DNA from: Hyphomicrobiaceae bacterium
Lineage (GTDB): Bacteria; Pseudomonadota; Alphaproteobacteria; Rhizobiales; Hyphomicrobiaceae
Assembly (NCBI GenBank): GCA_041397645.1
Contig: JAWKWE010000007.1
Location: 62,001 to 126,000 of the forward strand
Direction of reading: 5' to 3'
DNA length: 64,000 bases
A program made the translations under genes and the position numbers. Under the pieces are notes generated by a model. That model saw only the letters and a program-made list of their open reading frames with translations, did no database searches and was not told where the DNA came from. Position 1 is the stretch's first letter. Every line of letters starts with the position of its first letter. Below, piece by piece: positions 33,806 to 44,055 of this stretch.

Positions 33806-34219
33806 CTAAGCTGGCGGCATCTCGGGGAAGTGAGGAATATTCGGATTGTCGCTCGACCAGGCCGGACGGCGCTTGTTGTAAACCACGAATTGCGGCTCAA
33901 GCCCTGTGGAATCGTCGAGCGTTCCAGCGCGGATCAAAGTGAGCCCGGGCAACGCCGGCGTCACCATCGTGACTGAAGTTCCGCAGTTCGGACAGAAGCG
34001 GTTTGTGACCGGGCGTCCATTGTCGGAAGTATAGGTGAACGTCTTTGAGTCACCCGTAATCTTGACGTCTTCGTCGGCGTAAACTGCGGTGGTCATCGCA
34101 CCTGCGCCCGTCGACTTCTGACACATGAGGCAATGGCAGACCGCTGCCGTTTTCATCTCGCGCGGCACTTCATAGTGCAACTGGCCACACATGCAGCTTC
34201 CAGTACGCTTATCGGACAT
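33806..34219 (-). CDS. GFA family zinc protein (copy 2)
   Basis: 137 residues from MSDKRTGSCMCGQLHYE (an ATG 7 codons upstream is an alternative). Cysteine motifs CMCG, CHCLMCQ and FCPNCGTSV match copy 1, as does the tail FVVYNKRRPAW, NIPHFPEMPPA. Both copies probably have the same fold with different substrate pockets: the segment before the second zinc motif differs. Separated from copy 1 by 79 bases. Confidence 0.87.
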   Translation of the reverse strand: MSDKRTGSCMCGQLHYEVPREMKTAAVCHCLMCQKSTGAGAMTTAVYADEDVKITGDSKTFTYTSDNGRPVTNRFCPNCGTSVTMVTPALPGLTLIRAGTLDDSTGLEPQFVVYNKRRPAWSSDNPNIPHFPEMPPA

Positions 34220-34347
34220 GAGTGCGTCTCCTCTTGCCATCCTTTTTATTCAGATGGGAACGCTAGCAGGTGGCTCTCCGCCGACCAAGTGGTACGATTG
34301 GGGAAGCCGCCATAACATTCGCGTGTTCGGAGGAAGCGATTGGCTTC

Positions 34348-35124
34348 TTACGGAGCCTTAGGCGCCTCATTCGACGAAGGTGCCGCCGGTTGCGCAGCAG
34401 GCGGTGAACTCTCCGCGCTTGCTGGCCCCTGCGTGGCCGGAGCGCCGGAAGCAGCAGGTTGCTCCAACGGCTTCGCGTCCTTGGGAGCTTCCACCTTCAA
34501 ATCTAGCGGAAAGCTGTAGCTGGTCTTGAAGATGGGCTTGTCCTCGCGCCCCTTGGTGACGATGGCGTTGCGCGTCGGCAGTCCGGTCATCGCGTCGACA
34601 TAGAACATGCGGAAAGCTTCATTCCTAGGGTTCGTCGAATTCTCCGGCGGCTCGTCTTCGAGCTTATAGCTCATGACGTCCTTACCATCGAGATTGACGC
34701 GACCCTTGCAGCTATAATTGCCGACATCCTCCTGCGGAGTGAGGACGTTCTCGCGCATCTGGTTGATGAGCTGTCCCGTGATATCGGCAGGCAGAATGCG
34801 CCAACCCTGCCCCTCGTTGGACCAGGCCTTGTCACCGATCAGGATCACCTCTTGCACGATCGTACTTCCCACGACATTGACTTTCTGATGCATACGATCG
34901 GGCAGCACGTAGTCGATCGTCATATGGGTCAAGCCATTCTCGGTGATCATTGTCGTGTCCATCCGGAACCACGACGAATTGCGCAATTTCTGCAGTGCGG
35001 CTGCGACCTCGTCGCGGCACGGATTGGCGTTCTTCTTGCCCTCCTGCGGATTTTGCTGGGCGACGGCGGCACCCGTCATGAAGATCAAAGAGGCGAGCAG
35101 TGCTGAAAGGAGGCGCATGCGCAA
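34348..35124 (-). CDS. Periplasmic LolA/LppX-like protein with Pro/Ala tail
   Basis: 258 residues. Signal peptide MRMRLLSALLASLIFMTGAA and VAQQ. The body (40-205) has ITENGLTHMTIDYVLPDRMH, VQEVILIGDKAWSNEGQGW, YVDAMTGLPTRNAIV: a pattern of antiparallel strands like the LolA/LppX lipid-binding fold. The last 45 residues are Pro-Ala-Ser rich and likely disordered. Paralogue of the gene upstream. No family name can be assigned with certainty. Confidence 0.7.
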   Translation of the reverse strand: MRMRLLSALLASLIFMTGAAVAQQNPQEGKKNANPCRDEVAAALQKLRNSSWFRMDTTMITENGLTHMTIDYVLPDRMHQKVNVVGSTIVQEVILIGDKAWSNEGQGWRILPADITGQLINQMRENVLTPQEDVGNYSCKGRVNLDGKDVMSYKLEDEPPENSTNPRNEAFRMFYVDAMTGLPTRNAIVTKGREDKPIFKTSYSFPLDLKVEAPKDAKPLEQPAASGAPATQGPASAESSPPAAQPAAPSSNEAPKAP

Positions 35125-35175
35125 AAGTCCTATTCAAGTCTCATTCGGCCAGGCAGTCATCTGCCCAGGCGTTCT

Positions 35176-35817
35176 TCAGCGAACTTTCTGAACGGGGGCG
35201 CCTTTCGGCGCCTCGATCACGACATCAGTGGGGTAACTGTAGACGGCCTTCAAGACCGGCGCATCCTTGCCTGAAGCCGCCGCCACTACGTTGAAGGCTG
35301 GGAGCCCAGTCGTTTCGTCCACGTAGATGGTGCGCGCCAGGATCTTGCCTGGGGCCGTTTCTGGAGGGGCGGACTTGTCGAGGGCGCGGAAAGCCAGATA
35401 GTCCTTACCTTCGAATTTGTTCCTTCCCATGCACTCGAAGCTGCCGATCTCCTTTCCGGTGGAGCCCATGGCGGAATTGAACTCCGCAATGATCGACTGC
35501 GTGAACTGGGGCAGAAGCTCTTCGTAGGCTCCATCGGTGCCTGCATAGGCGTGATTGCCAACCAGCATGGTCTGCTGCTCGCCGGGCATGGCGGGCGACT
35601 TCACCGTCTGCAGCATCCGGTCGGGCGGCATGTAGTCGACAGTCATCTCCACGTCGCCTTCAGCCGAGGGCTGGGTCATGGCCACACGAAACACCTTCGA
35701 GCTGCGCTGCTTTTGGAAGGCCGTCAATACATCGGCGCTGCAATCCGAAGCAGACGCTGGGACACTCAGTAGCCCCGAAAACGCAAACCCCAGAATGGTA
35801 AAAGCGAGACGCCGCAT
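35176..35817 (-). CDS. Periplasmic LolA/LppX-like protein
   Basis: 213 residues from MRRLAFTILGFAFSGLL (signal peptide ending VPASASD). It shares the layout of its neighbour: VEMTVDYMPPDRMLQ, QQTMLVGNHAYAGTDGAYEE, GSFECMGRNKFEGKDY, YVDETTGLPAFNVV, and AVYSYPTDVVIEAPKGAP, but lacks the Pro/Ala tail. The two cysteines (in SDCSAD and SFECMG) are conserved in both and may form a disulfide. Spacing to its partner is 51 bases. Confidence 0.7.
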   Translation of the reverse strand: MRRLAFTILGFAFSGLLSVPASASDCSADVLTAFQKQRSSKVFRVAMTQPSAEGDVEMTVDYMPPDRMLQTVKSPAMPGEQQTMLVGNHAYAGTDGAYEELLPQFTQSIIAEFNSAMGSTGKEIGSFECMGRNKFEGKDYLAFRALDKSAPPETAPGKILARTIYVDETTGLPAFNVVAAASGKDAPVLKAVYSYPTDVVIEAPKGAPVQKVR

Positions 35818-35988
35818 GGCACCCTCCGAAAGACCTAGCCGGTGGGTTATACGCACAAGATCAACCGGGTCGACCTAAAAAATGCGAAAGGTTTAAACTC
35901 TTATGCCTTCGCAATTGGCCTGCGCTATGGCGGTACGGTGGCGGCGCATAACGCCCAGCGCCGCCAGCTCGGCTCGGTTGCGGCCGCA

Positions 35989-37023
35989 TCAGTCCTTTTT
36001 CATCTCTGCGCAGTGATCTTTGTGCTCTGCGCGCGGTGTGAAGATGATGTAGTCGACGGCGGGCTTTCCTTCCGCATCGCGCGGCACATAAGCTTCGGGA
36101 TCGGTTTTCCCATCCTCTACCTCCATCATCATGATGGAGAGCGTCTTCATTTCAGGAGCGCGCTGATGAATGTACCACGGTACGCCGCGATCCTTGCGCA
36201 CGTGCTCGTTGCCCGCGATCAACAGGGTCGACCTACGCTTCTCCACCGCCATCAGCGCCACATCGGCAAGAACGGCATCCCGATAACGCTGTGCAAACGC
36301 CATAGACCCCAGCGTCTCGCGCGGCATCTGCTTGCAGTGGCTTTCATAAAGCTCATCGAGCACCGCGGAGTCGGCCTTCTCGCCCAGGTCCACGTCCAGT
36401 TTGAGGCGGGTCTTCACGTCATCGGGCAGGGCTGAAGGTCCATCCTTGGCGACCTTCTTGATCGTTTCGCGGTCGGCGTCACCGGCATAGAAAGGTACCT
36501 GCCCTTTCAGCGCGGCTATCAGCAGCGGATCATAGTTATAGGTGTTCCAACCCGACTTATCCCAATCGATAGCGGCCTTGAGCTTTTCGAGAGAGTCGCT
36601 CTTATAGTTGTAGTTAGTAGACTGCAGGAATGCGTCGAGCGCCGCCGCCTTGTCGGCCGGAATCTGCTCAAACACTGCCGAGGCGTAAGACGAGAACCCC
36701 ACGCGCGAGCGCAGTTCGTGATGGAGCGGATTGTCGTGCTGTTCACCAAAAAGGACGACTCCACCGGCAACGACCGTGGCGCGCACGTCCTCCCGCATCG
36801 ACATCCAGCCCTTCCATTCGCAATTCTTGGCGTGCTCCTTCAATCGGGAGCTTTCTGCGATGTGGATGCGCCCGCACAGAGGATGGTTGCAAGTCTTTGT
36901 CCACTCCTCCATCAGGTTGAAGATCGGACCCTTCTGGAAGTCGCAGGCCGAGGCTGGCGCGCACATAATCAAGGCAATAGCAGCCGAAACCATAAATCCA
37001 GACAACCAATTCAAGGCGCGCAC
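35989..37023 (-). CDS. ChaN-like haem/iron-associated periplasmic protein
   Basis: 344 residues. A hydrophobic leader (LNWLSGFMVSAAIALIMCAP, then ASACD) gives a signal peptide. The ChaN family core follows: VVLFGEQHDNPLHHELRSRV near residue 90, and STLLIAGNEHVRKDRGVPWY near 270. In Campylobacter ChaN this fold binds cofacial haem. Unusual is the N-terminal 60-residue part with four cysteines (ACDF, KTCNHPLCGRIH, AKNCEW), absent from typical ChaN, which may bind metal or form disulfides. Confidence 0.82.
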   Translation of the reverse strand: MRALNWLSGFMVSAAIALIMCAPASACDFQKGPIFNLMEEWTKTCNHPLCGRIHIAESSRLKEHAKNCEWKGWMSMREDVRATVVAGGVVLFGEQHDNPLHHELRSRVGFSSYASAVFEQIPADKAAALDAFLQSTNYNYKSDSLEKLKAAIDWDKSGWNTYNYDPLLIAALKGQVPFYAGDADRETIKKVAKDGPSALPDDVKTRLKLDVDLGEKADSAVLDELYESHCKQMPRETLGSMAFAQRYRDAVLADVALMAVEKRRSTLLIAGNEHVRKDRGVPWYIHQRAPEMKTLSIMMMEVEDGKTDPEAYVPRDAEGKPAVDYIIFTPRAEHKDHCAEMKKD

Positions 37024-37238
37024 GACAAACTCCTTGCAAGAACACGCACAACAACCGCGGGTCTAGGTGAGCCCAAGCACGTTGCTTAAGCCACAAAACC
37101 GCAGCGGCTACAATGAGACGTCGGTCGTTTTAATGTTTGCTCAGCATGCCCAACGCGCGTTTACGCAGATTTGAAACGTAAGGTTTCCGGCTCGCTTCAG
37201 GACAAACGAACACCACGGTGAGCTAACTTCGCAGCGCC

Positions 37239-38438
37239 TCAGCGTTCGCGGAGCGCCTTTTGCCCTTTTTGCTCCCGCATCAGGTTCACGAAGCGGGTGA
37301 AGAGATAATGGCTGTCCTGCGGACCCGGCGAAGCTTCCGGATGATGCTGTACGGAGAACACCGGCGCACCGTCGAGTGCGATCCCGCAATTGGAGCCGTC
37401 AAACAGCGAAACGTGCGTTTCCTGCACGCCCTTGGGCAAGCTCTTGCGATCGACGGCAAACCCGTGGTTCATCGACACGATCTCCACCTTGTTGGTGGTG
37501 AAGTCTTTGACGGGATGGTTGGCGCCGTGATGGCCCTGATGCATCTTCTTGGTCGTCGCCCCGAGCGCAAGACCGAGCATCTGATGGCCAAGGCAAATGC
37601 CGAAGACCGGCTTGCCCGAAGCGACCAGCTTCTTGATTTCAGGCACGGCGTATTCGCCCGTCGCAGCGGGATCTCCCGGACCATTTGACAAAAATACACC
37701 ATCGGGATTGCGGGCGAGCACTTCATCCGCCTTTGTCGTTGCCGGCACCACCGTCACCTTGCAGCCTGCCGAGGCCAGACAGCGCAGAATGTTGCGCTTC
37801 AGGCCGTAGTCGATGGCGACGACATGAAATTGGGGAGTCTCGTTGTGCGGGAAGCCTTCGTTCCACACCCAGCGCATTTCATCCCAAGTGTAACTCTGGC
37901 CGCTCGTCACCTCCGGCACCAGGTCGAGCCCCAATAGCCCTGACCAAGCCTTCGCGTCGGCCTTGAGTTTGTCGAGGTCGAATTTGCCGCTGGGCTCATG
38001 CGCTATGACTGCGTTGGGCATGCCCTTCTCGCGGATACGCGCGGTCAGTGCGCGCGTGTCTACACCGGTGATAGCGATAATGCCACGAGCCTTGAGCCAT
38101 TCATTGAGATGCTCGGCGGCACGATAGTTCGAAGGATCGGTGATCGAAGCGCGCAGCACACAGCCGCGCACGCCGGATCGCGCGGCAAGGTTGGATGTCT
38201 CGGTGTCTTCTGCGTTCGCACCGACGTTGCCGATGTGGGGAAACGTAAACGTGATGATCTGCCCCGCGTAGGAGGGGTCGGTCAGGATTTCCTGATAGCC
38301 CGTGATCGCGGTGTTGAAGCAGACCTCGCCCACGGCCTGTCCCGTTGCGCCAAGGCCGATACCGGAAATGACGCTTCCGTCGTCGAGAACGAGCTTGGCC
38401 GTGGCAATGGGTTCGCTCCAGGGGGTGGGCTCGCTCAT
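37239..38438 (-). CDS. carA: Carbamoyl-phosphate synthase small subunit (glutaminase)
   Basis: 399 residues. N-terminal CarA domain (AKLVLDDGSVISGIGLGATG, CFNTAITGYQEILTDPSYAG) and a class I glutamine amidotransferase domain with nucleophile PVFGICLGHQMLGLALG and the His-Glu pair in FSVQHHPEASPGPQDS. It supplies ammonia to CarB. Divergent from yqeY with a 261-base shared upstream region. Confidence 0.97.
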   Translation of the reverse strand: MSEPTPWSEPIATAKLVLDDGSVISGIGLGATGQAVGEVCFNTAITGYQEILTDPSYAGQIITFTFPHIGNVGANAEDTETSNLAARSGVRGCVLRASITDPSNYRAAEHLNEWLKARGIIAITGVDTRALTARIREKGMPNAVIAHEPSGKFDLDKLKADAKAWSGLLGLDLVPEVTSGQSYTWDEMRWVWNEGFPHNETPQFHVVAIDYGLKRNILRCLASAGCKVTVVPATTKADEVLARNPDGVFLSNGPGDPAATGEYAVPEIKKLVASGKPVFGICLGHQMLGLALGATTKKMHQGHHGANHPVKDFTTNKVEIVSMNHGFAVDRKSLPKGVQETHVSLFDGSNCGIALDGAPVFSVQHHPEASPGPQDSHYLFTRFVNLMREQKGQKALRER

Positions 38439-38699
38439 CGTGCGTCAATCTCTCGTGTGGGTTGAGACGTCGGGCGTCGGCACGCATCCGACTGCGTCAG
38501 CCGCCCGCGCCTTCAGCAAAAATCGGGCGGACCCTAGGCGATGGTCCACATGAGGTCAATTGCCCTTACACGCTGCTGTTCGGCCTGCGTTTTCAAGCCG
38601 CAAGGTAGGTCAAGCGCGCGCCTCCCATATCTCCACGGGTTGATCGGCACACCAAGAGCGCCTAAACCGCACGACACACCCCACAATGACGAGGATGCC

Positions 38700-39140
38700 A
38701 TGCGCAGCAGGATTAGCAGCGATCTCAAGACCGCGATGAAGGCGGGCGACAAGGAAAAGGTCGCCGTTCTGCGCCTCATTAACGCTGCCATCCAATCGGC
38801 CGAGATCGAGGCCAAGGCCACAATCGACGAGGCTGGCGTGCTTGCCGTGATGACAAAAATGGTGAAGCAACGGCGTGATTCCATCCAGCAATACACCGAT
38901 GGTGGCCGCGTTGATCTTGCTGACAAGGAACAGGCTGAGATCGCAATCATCGAGCAGTACCTTCCCAAGCAAATGGACGAGGCGGCGGTTGGCGAGGCCG
39001 TAAAGGCCGCAATTGCCGAGACTGGAGCCGCAAGCCCCAAGGATATGGGCAAGGTCATGGGGGTGCTGAAAGCCAAATATGCCGGGCAGATGGATTTCCA
39101 GAAGGCGTCGGCAGCGGTGAAGGCGGCCCTGGCCGGCTAA
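38700..39140 (+). CDS. GatB/YqeY domain protein
   Basis: 146 residues, cytoplasmic. RSRISSDLKTAMKAGDKEK, VLRLINAAIQSAEIEAK, EIAIIEQYLPKQMDEA and PKDMGKVMGVLKAKYAGQM define the YqeY family, whose fold equals the tRNA-binding tail of GatB. The ATG follows GACGAGGATGCC. Directly upstream of dnaG and rpoD, as in many bacteria. Role unknown. Confidence 0.9.
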   Translation: MRSRISSDLKTAMKAGDKEKVAVLRLINAAIQSAEIEAKATIDEAGVLAVMTKMVKQRRDSIQQYTDGGRVDLADKEQAEIAIIEQYLPKQMDEAAVGEAVKAAIAETGAASPKDMGKVMGVLKAKYAGQMDFQKASAAVKAALAG

Positions 39141-39309
39141 CACGCCCTGCTGAACTTGGGAAAGCGCCCTAACTCTCTAAAAAGCCGCAAGTTTTCTCAG
39201 TAGAGTTGACCGCCATACCGACTTGAATGTCTCTGGCCGGGCTGTGAATTGTGTGCAGTACATCGACAGCGCCCGACTCCGAACCGAATCGGGACAACCG
39301 AATCAAACT

Positions 39310-41337
39310 ATGGCTACGCTTGCGTCACACTCTCAATGCAGGCTGTCTAACGCTTTGACCCGCTTTACGCCCCAGATCCTTGATGAGATCCGCGCCCGGC
39401 TGCCGGTCAGCCAGGTGGTCGGTCGCAAGGTCGCGCTCAAAAAGGCGGGTCGGGAGTACAAGGGCTTGTCCCCATTCAAAGTGGAAAAGACACCGTCCTT
39501 CACCGTCAACGACATTAAGGGCTTCTACCACTGCTTCGCGACCGGCGAGCATGGTGACATCTTCACCTTTGTCATGAAGACGGAGGGGTTGGAATTTCCA
39601 GAAGCCGTCGAGCGGTTGGCGGAAGAGGCTGGCGTCCCGTTGCCGAAGGACGAGCCGCGCGAACGCAACGTCGAAGCGGAAGACCAGCGCGCGCGCCTCT
39701 ATAGGTTGCTTGAAACATCCGCCCGCTTTTTCGAGACGAGCCTGAGCCAACCGCTTGGCTCGGAGGCCCGCCGTTATCTTGAGAAGCGCGGACTAGCTGC
39801 CAAAACGATCGGGAGCTTTAGGCTCGGGTACGCACCTGCCAGCCGCCACGCATTGAAGGATCATCTGAAGGCGGCAGGGTTTTCTATCGCCGACATGGCC
39901 GCTTCAGGAATGCTGATTGCGGGCCCCGACATCGCAGAACCCTATGACCGCTTCCGCCACCGCGTCATGTTTCCCATTCAGGACATGAAGGGTCGCGTCA
40001 TCGCTTTCGGTGGACGCGCGCTCGATAAGGACGCACCCGCGAAATACCTCAATTCGCCTGAAACTCCGCTGTTTCATAAAGGGCATGTACTCTTCAACGC
40101 CGCTCGCGCCCGGCCGCTGGCCCACGACAAGGAACGCATTATCGCTGTCGAGGGTTACATGGATGTAGTCGCGCTGCATGAAGGCGGATTTGGGGAGGCC
40201 GTGGCGCCGCTCGGCACCGCCCTCACCGAGGACCAGATCAAGCTGCTTTGGCGCATGAACGAGGTTCCAACCTTGTGCTTCGACGGCGATGCTGCGGGCA
40301 AAAAGGCCGCTTATCGCGCGGTCGATACAGCGCTCCCTCATCTGAAGCCCGGCTATAGCGTTCAATTCGCATTCCTTCCCGATGGGCTCGATCCAGATGA
40401 TCTCATCCGTCAACAAGGTGCCAACGCCATGAGCGAGGCCCTTGAACGTGCACAGCCCCTCATCGACGTCTTATGGGAACGTGAGACGTCTGCAGGTCCT
40501 CTTACGACACCCGAGCAAAAGGCGGCATTGGAAGCGCGGCTTCGCGCCCTTTCCAACACAATCGCAGATCCGATGGTGCGGGCACATTACGAGCGGGAGG
40601 TGCGCGACCGGCTGTTCGGGATGGGACGCGCACCTAGGAGCATCAGCCGCGGAGCAGGACAAAACCGGGTGCCGGGCGCCTTTCGAGGGTCAACCGGAGG
40701 CCCGCTGCAGGCTGACTGGCGCCAGCGCGAACGCAGCAGGCTGTTTGGCAGACCGGCCCGCTTTTCCAGTGCCATCGAGACCGCCGGCAATCCGAGCGCC
40801 GAGCTGTCTTCCATGTCACATGCCGTGCCTGCGCGTGAGGCTCTGATAATAAAGGCGATTTTGAACCACCCTTGGCTGATTCACGATCACGCGGAGGAAT
40901 TGGCTGAAATTTCATTCTCAGCCCGGGCCCTCTCGGCGCTGCGCGACGAAATTCTCACCCTGCATGCACTGCAGAATTCACTTGACAGCGAGACTTTGCG
41001 CTCCCAATTGAGCAAAATGGGGGTTTCTAAGGTGGTGGACCTCGTCGAGCGGACGATTACGCACAGAAGCGACCGTTTTGCCGAGCCAGAGGCGCCTGCC
41101 ACAGATGTCGAAACCGGATGGCGGCATGTCCTTGCGTTGCATCAGCGCCAGGACAGCCTTGAGCGTTCTCTGAAGGCAGCTGAGGAGGCTTGGTACCGGG
41201 ATTGCACGCCAGAAGCAGAAGCTCGGTTGTTAGACCTGAAGCGCCAAGTGGCGCAGGCGGCTGCTGTGGAGCACTGGGACGGCACGGATAATAGAGACGC
41301 GCAGCCGGAGGAGCCACCAGCAAAGCGCGTAAGTTAA
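39310..41337 (+). CDS. dnaG: DNA primase
   Basis: 675 residues from the ATG of MATLASHSQ; a TTG at the conserved LTRFTPQILDEI start (15 codons later) is equally possible. The domains are: N-terminal zinc-finger fold (about 45-85), TOPRIM catalytic core with IIAVEGYMDVVALHEGGF and TLCFDGDAAGKKAAYRA, and the C-terminal DnaB-binding helicase-interaction region. The zinc finger has lost three of four ligands: SPFK in place of CPxH and CFAT in place of CFxC. This loss is shared by several alphaproteobacterial primases. It lays RNA primers for replication. Confidence 0.93.
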   Translation: MATLASHSQCRLSNALTRFTPQILDEIRARLPVSQVVGRKVALKKAGREYKGLSPFKVEKTPSFTVNDIKGFYHCFATGEHGDIFTFVMKTEGLEFPEAVERLAEEAGVPLPKDEPRERNVEAEDQRARLYRLLETSARFFETSLSQPLGSEARRYLEKRGLAAKTIGSFRLGYAPASRHALKDHLKAAGFSIADMAASGMLIAGPDIAEPYDRFRHRVMFPIQDMKGRVIAFGGRALDKDAPAKYLNSPETPLFHKGHVLFNAARARPLAHDKERIIAVEGYMDVVALHEGGFGEAVAPLGTALTEDQIKLLWRMNEVPTLCFDGDAAGKKAAYRAVDTALPHLKPGYSVQFAFLPDGLDPDDLIRQQGANAMSEALERAQPLIDVLWERETSAGPLTTPEQKAALEARLRALSNTIADPMVRAHYEREVRDRLFGMGRAPRSISRGAGQNRVPGAFRGSTGGPLQADWRQRERSRLFGRPARFSSAIETAGNPSAELSSMSHAVPAREALIIKAILNHPWLIHDHAEELAEISFSARALSALRDEILTLHALQNSLDSETLRSQLSKMGVSKVVDLVERTITHRSDRFAEPEAPATDVETGWRHVLALHQRQDSLERSLKAAEEAWYRDCTPEAEARLLDLKRQVAQAAAVEHWDGTDNRDAQPEEPPAKRVS

Positions 41338-41486
41338 GGAAATTCATTGGGTTAGCTCCCCATAGACGGTAAGCGAACGATACTCGCCCACCCTCTCATG
41401 GTCGCTTTGAGCTTACCTTGCGCAAAAAACCGCTTCTGCCCGCCTATAGGTAGGAGCTTGTTATTTCGGGACGGCGAAGGAAATCT

Positions 41487-43481
<1,995 letters not shown>

Positions 43482-43488
43482 AAAATGC

Positions 43489-43518
43489 AAAAAGCCCGGC
43501 CTCACCGCCGGGCTTTTT
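43489..43518 (+). terminator. Rho-independent terminator after rpoD
   Basis: 12-bp perfect stem AAAAAGCCCGGC / GCCGGGCTTTTT with a 6-base loop. The A-run on the left arm lets it also terminate the minus-strand unit whose last gene ends 15 bases to the right. Confidence 0.93.
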
Positions 43519-43532
43519 GTTTACGCTACCAT

Positions 43533-43982
43533 TCAATCCTCCGCTGGAATTGAAAGCGGCTTACCCTTCTCTAAGATGAACGTGTTGATCAGCACCGCGC
43601 CTTCGGGTCCGGCCTTCGCGCCGTGAACGGCGTAAGCAGGTAGCTCGATACTTTCTCCAGCTTCGCGTACCTGCGGTGCCTGTCCGTCAAACAGGTAGGT
43701 GCACTGTCCCTGCATCACGAAGCTTGCTTCTGGCCCTGGATGGGCATGGCGAGATACGTCGTAGTCGGCGGGGAACTCGACCCGCATAAGGATGGCTTCG
43801 TAGGTCGTTCCAGGCACTTCGAAGCGCTGAAGAATCGTCTGTTGCAATCGCGGAACCGGAACCGGCGACAATGCGCCGGTGTGCTCATCTGCTCCTGCTT
43901 GATCTGCAGCGCAGCCGATCACGAGCGCAAGCAGTACTCCAGCACCCATACGGACCAGTTTCGAGGCAGCTGCAAACCACAT
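43533..43982 (-). CDS. Cupin-domain lipoprotein
   Basis: 149 residues from MWFAAASKLVRMGAG, after GAGGCTATCGAAG. The leader ends LALVIGCAADQ: a lipobox, so the mature protein is probably lipid-anchored at Cys 23 or so. The cupin barrel shows YDVSRHAHPGPEASFVMQGQ (metal His/Glu motif 1) and PAYAVHGAKAGPEGAVLI (motif 2). It lies 73 bases downstream of atzF on the same strand and may be the last cistron of the guanidine operon, though its link to the pathway is unknown. Confidence 0.8.
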   Translation of the reverse strand: MWFAAASKLVRMGAGVLLALVIGCAADQAGADEHTGALSPVPVPRLQQTILQRFEVPGTTYEAILMRVEFPADYDVSRHAHPGPEASFVMQGQCTYLFDGQAPQVREAGESIELPAYAVHGAKAGPEGAVLINTFILEKGKPLSIPAED

Positions 43983-44055
43983 CTTCGATAGCCTCCATGC
44001 GCTTCGGCAAGTGTGCCTCAGCCCATGGCAAGAGGCAATCCGCCCATAAAGCAGG

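Noticed and set aside
33310..34219. GFA genes as evidence of methylotrophic formaldehyde metabolism
   Set aside because: The family name rests on one disputed activity; no other formaldehyde genes are in the window, so no metabolic conclusion is drawn.
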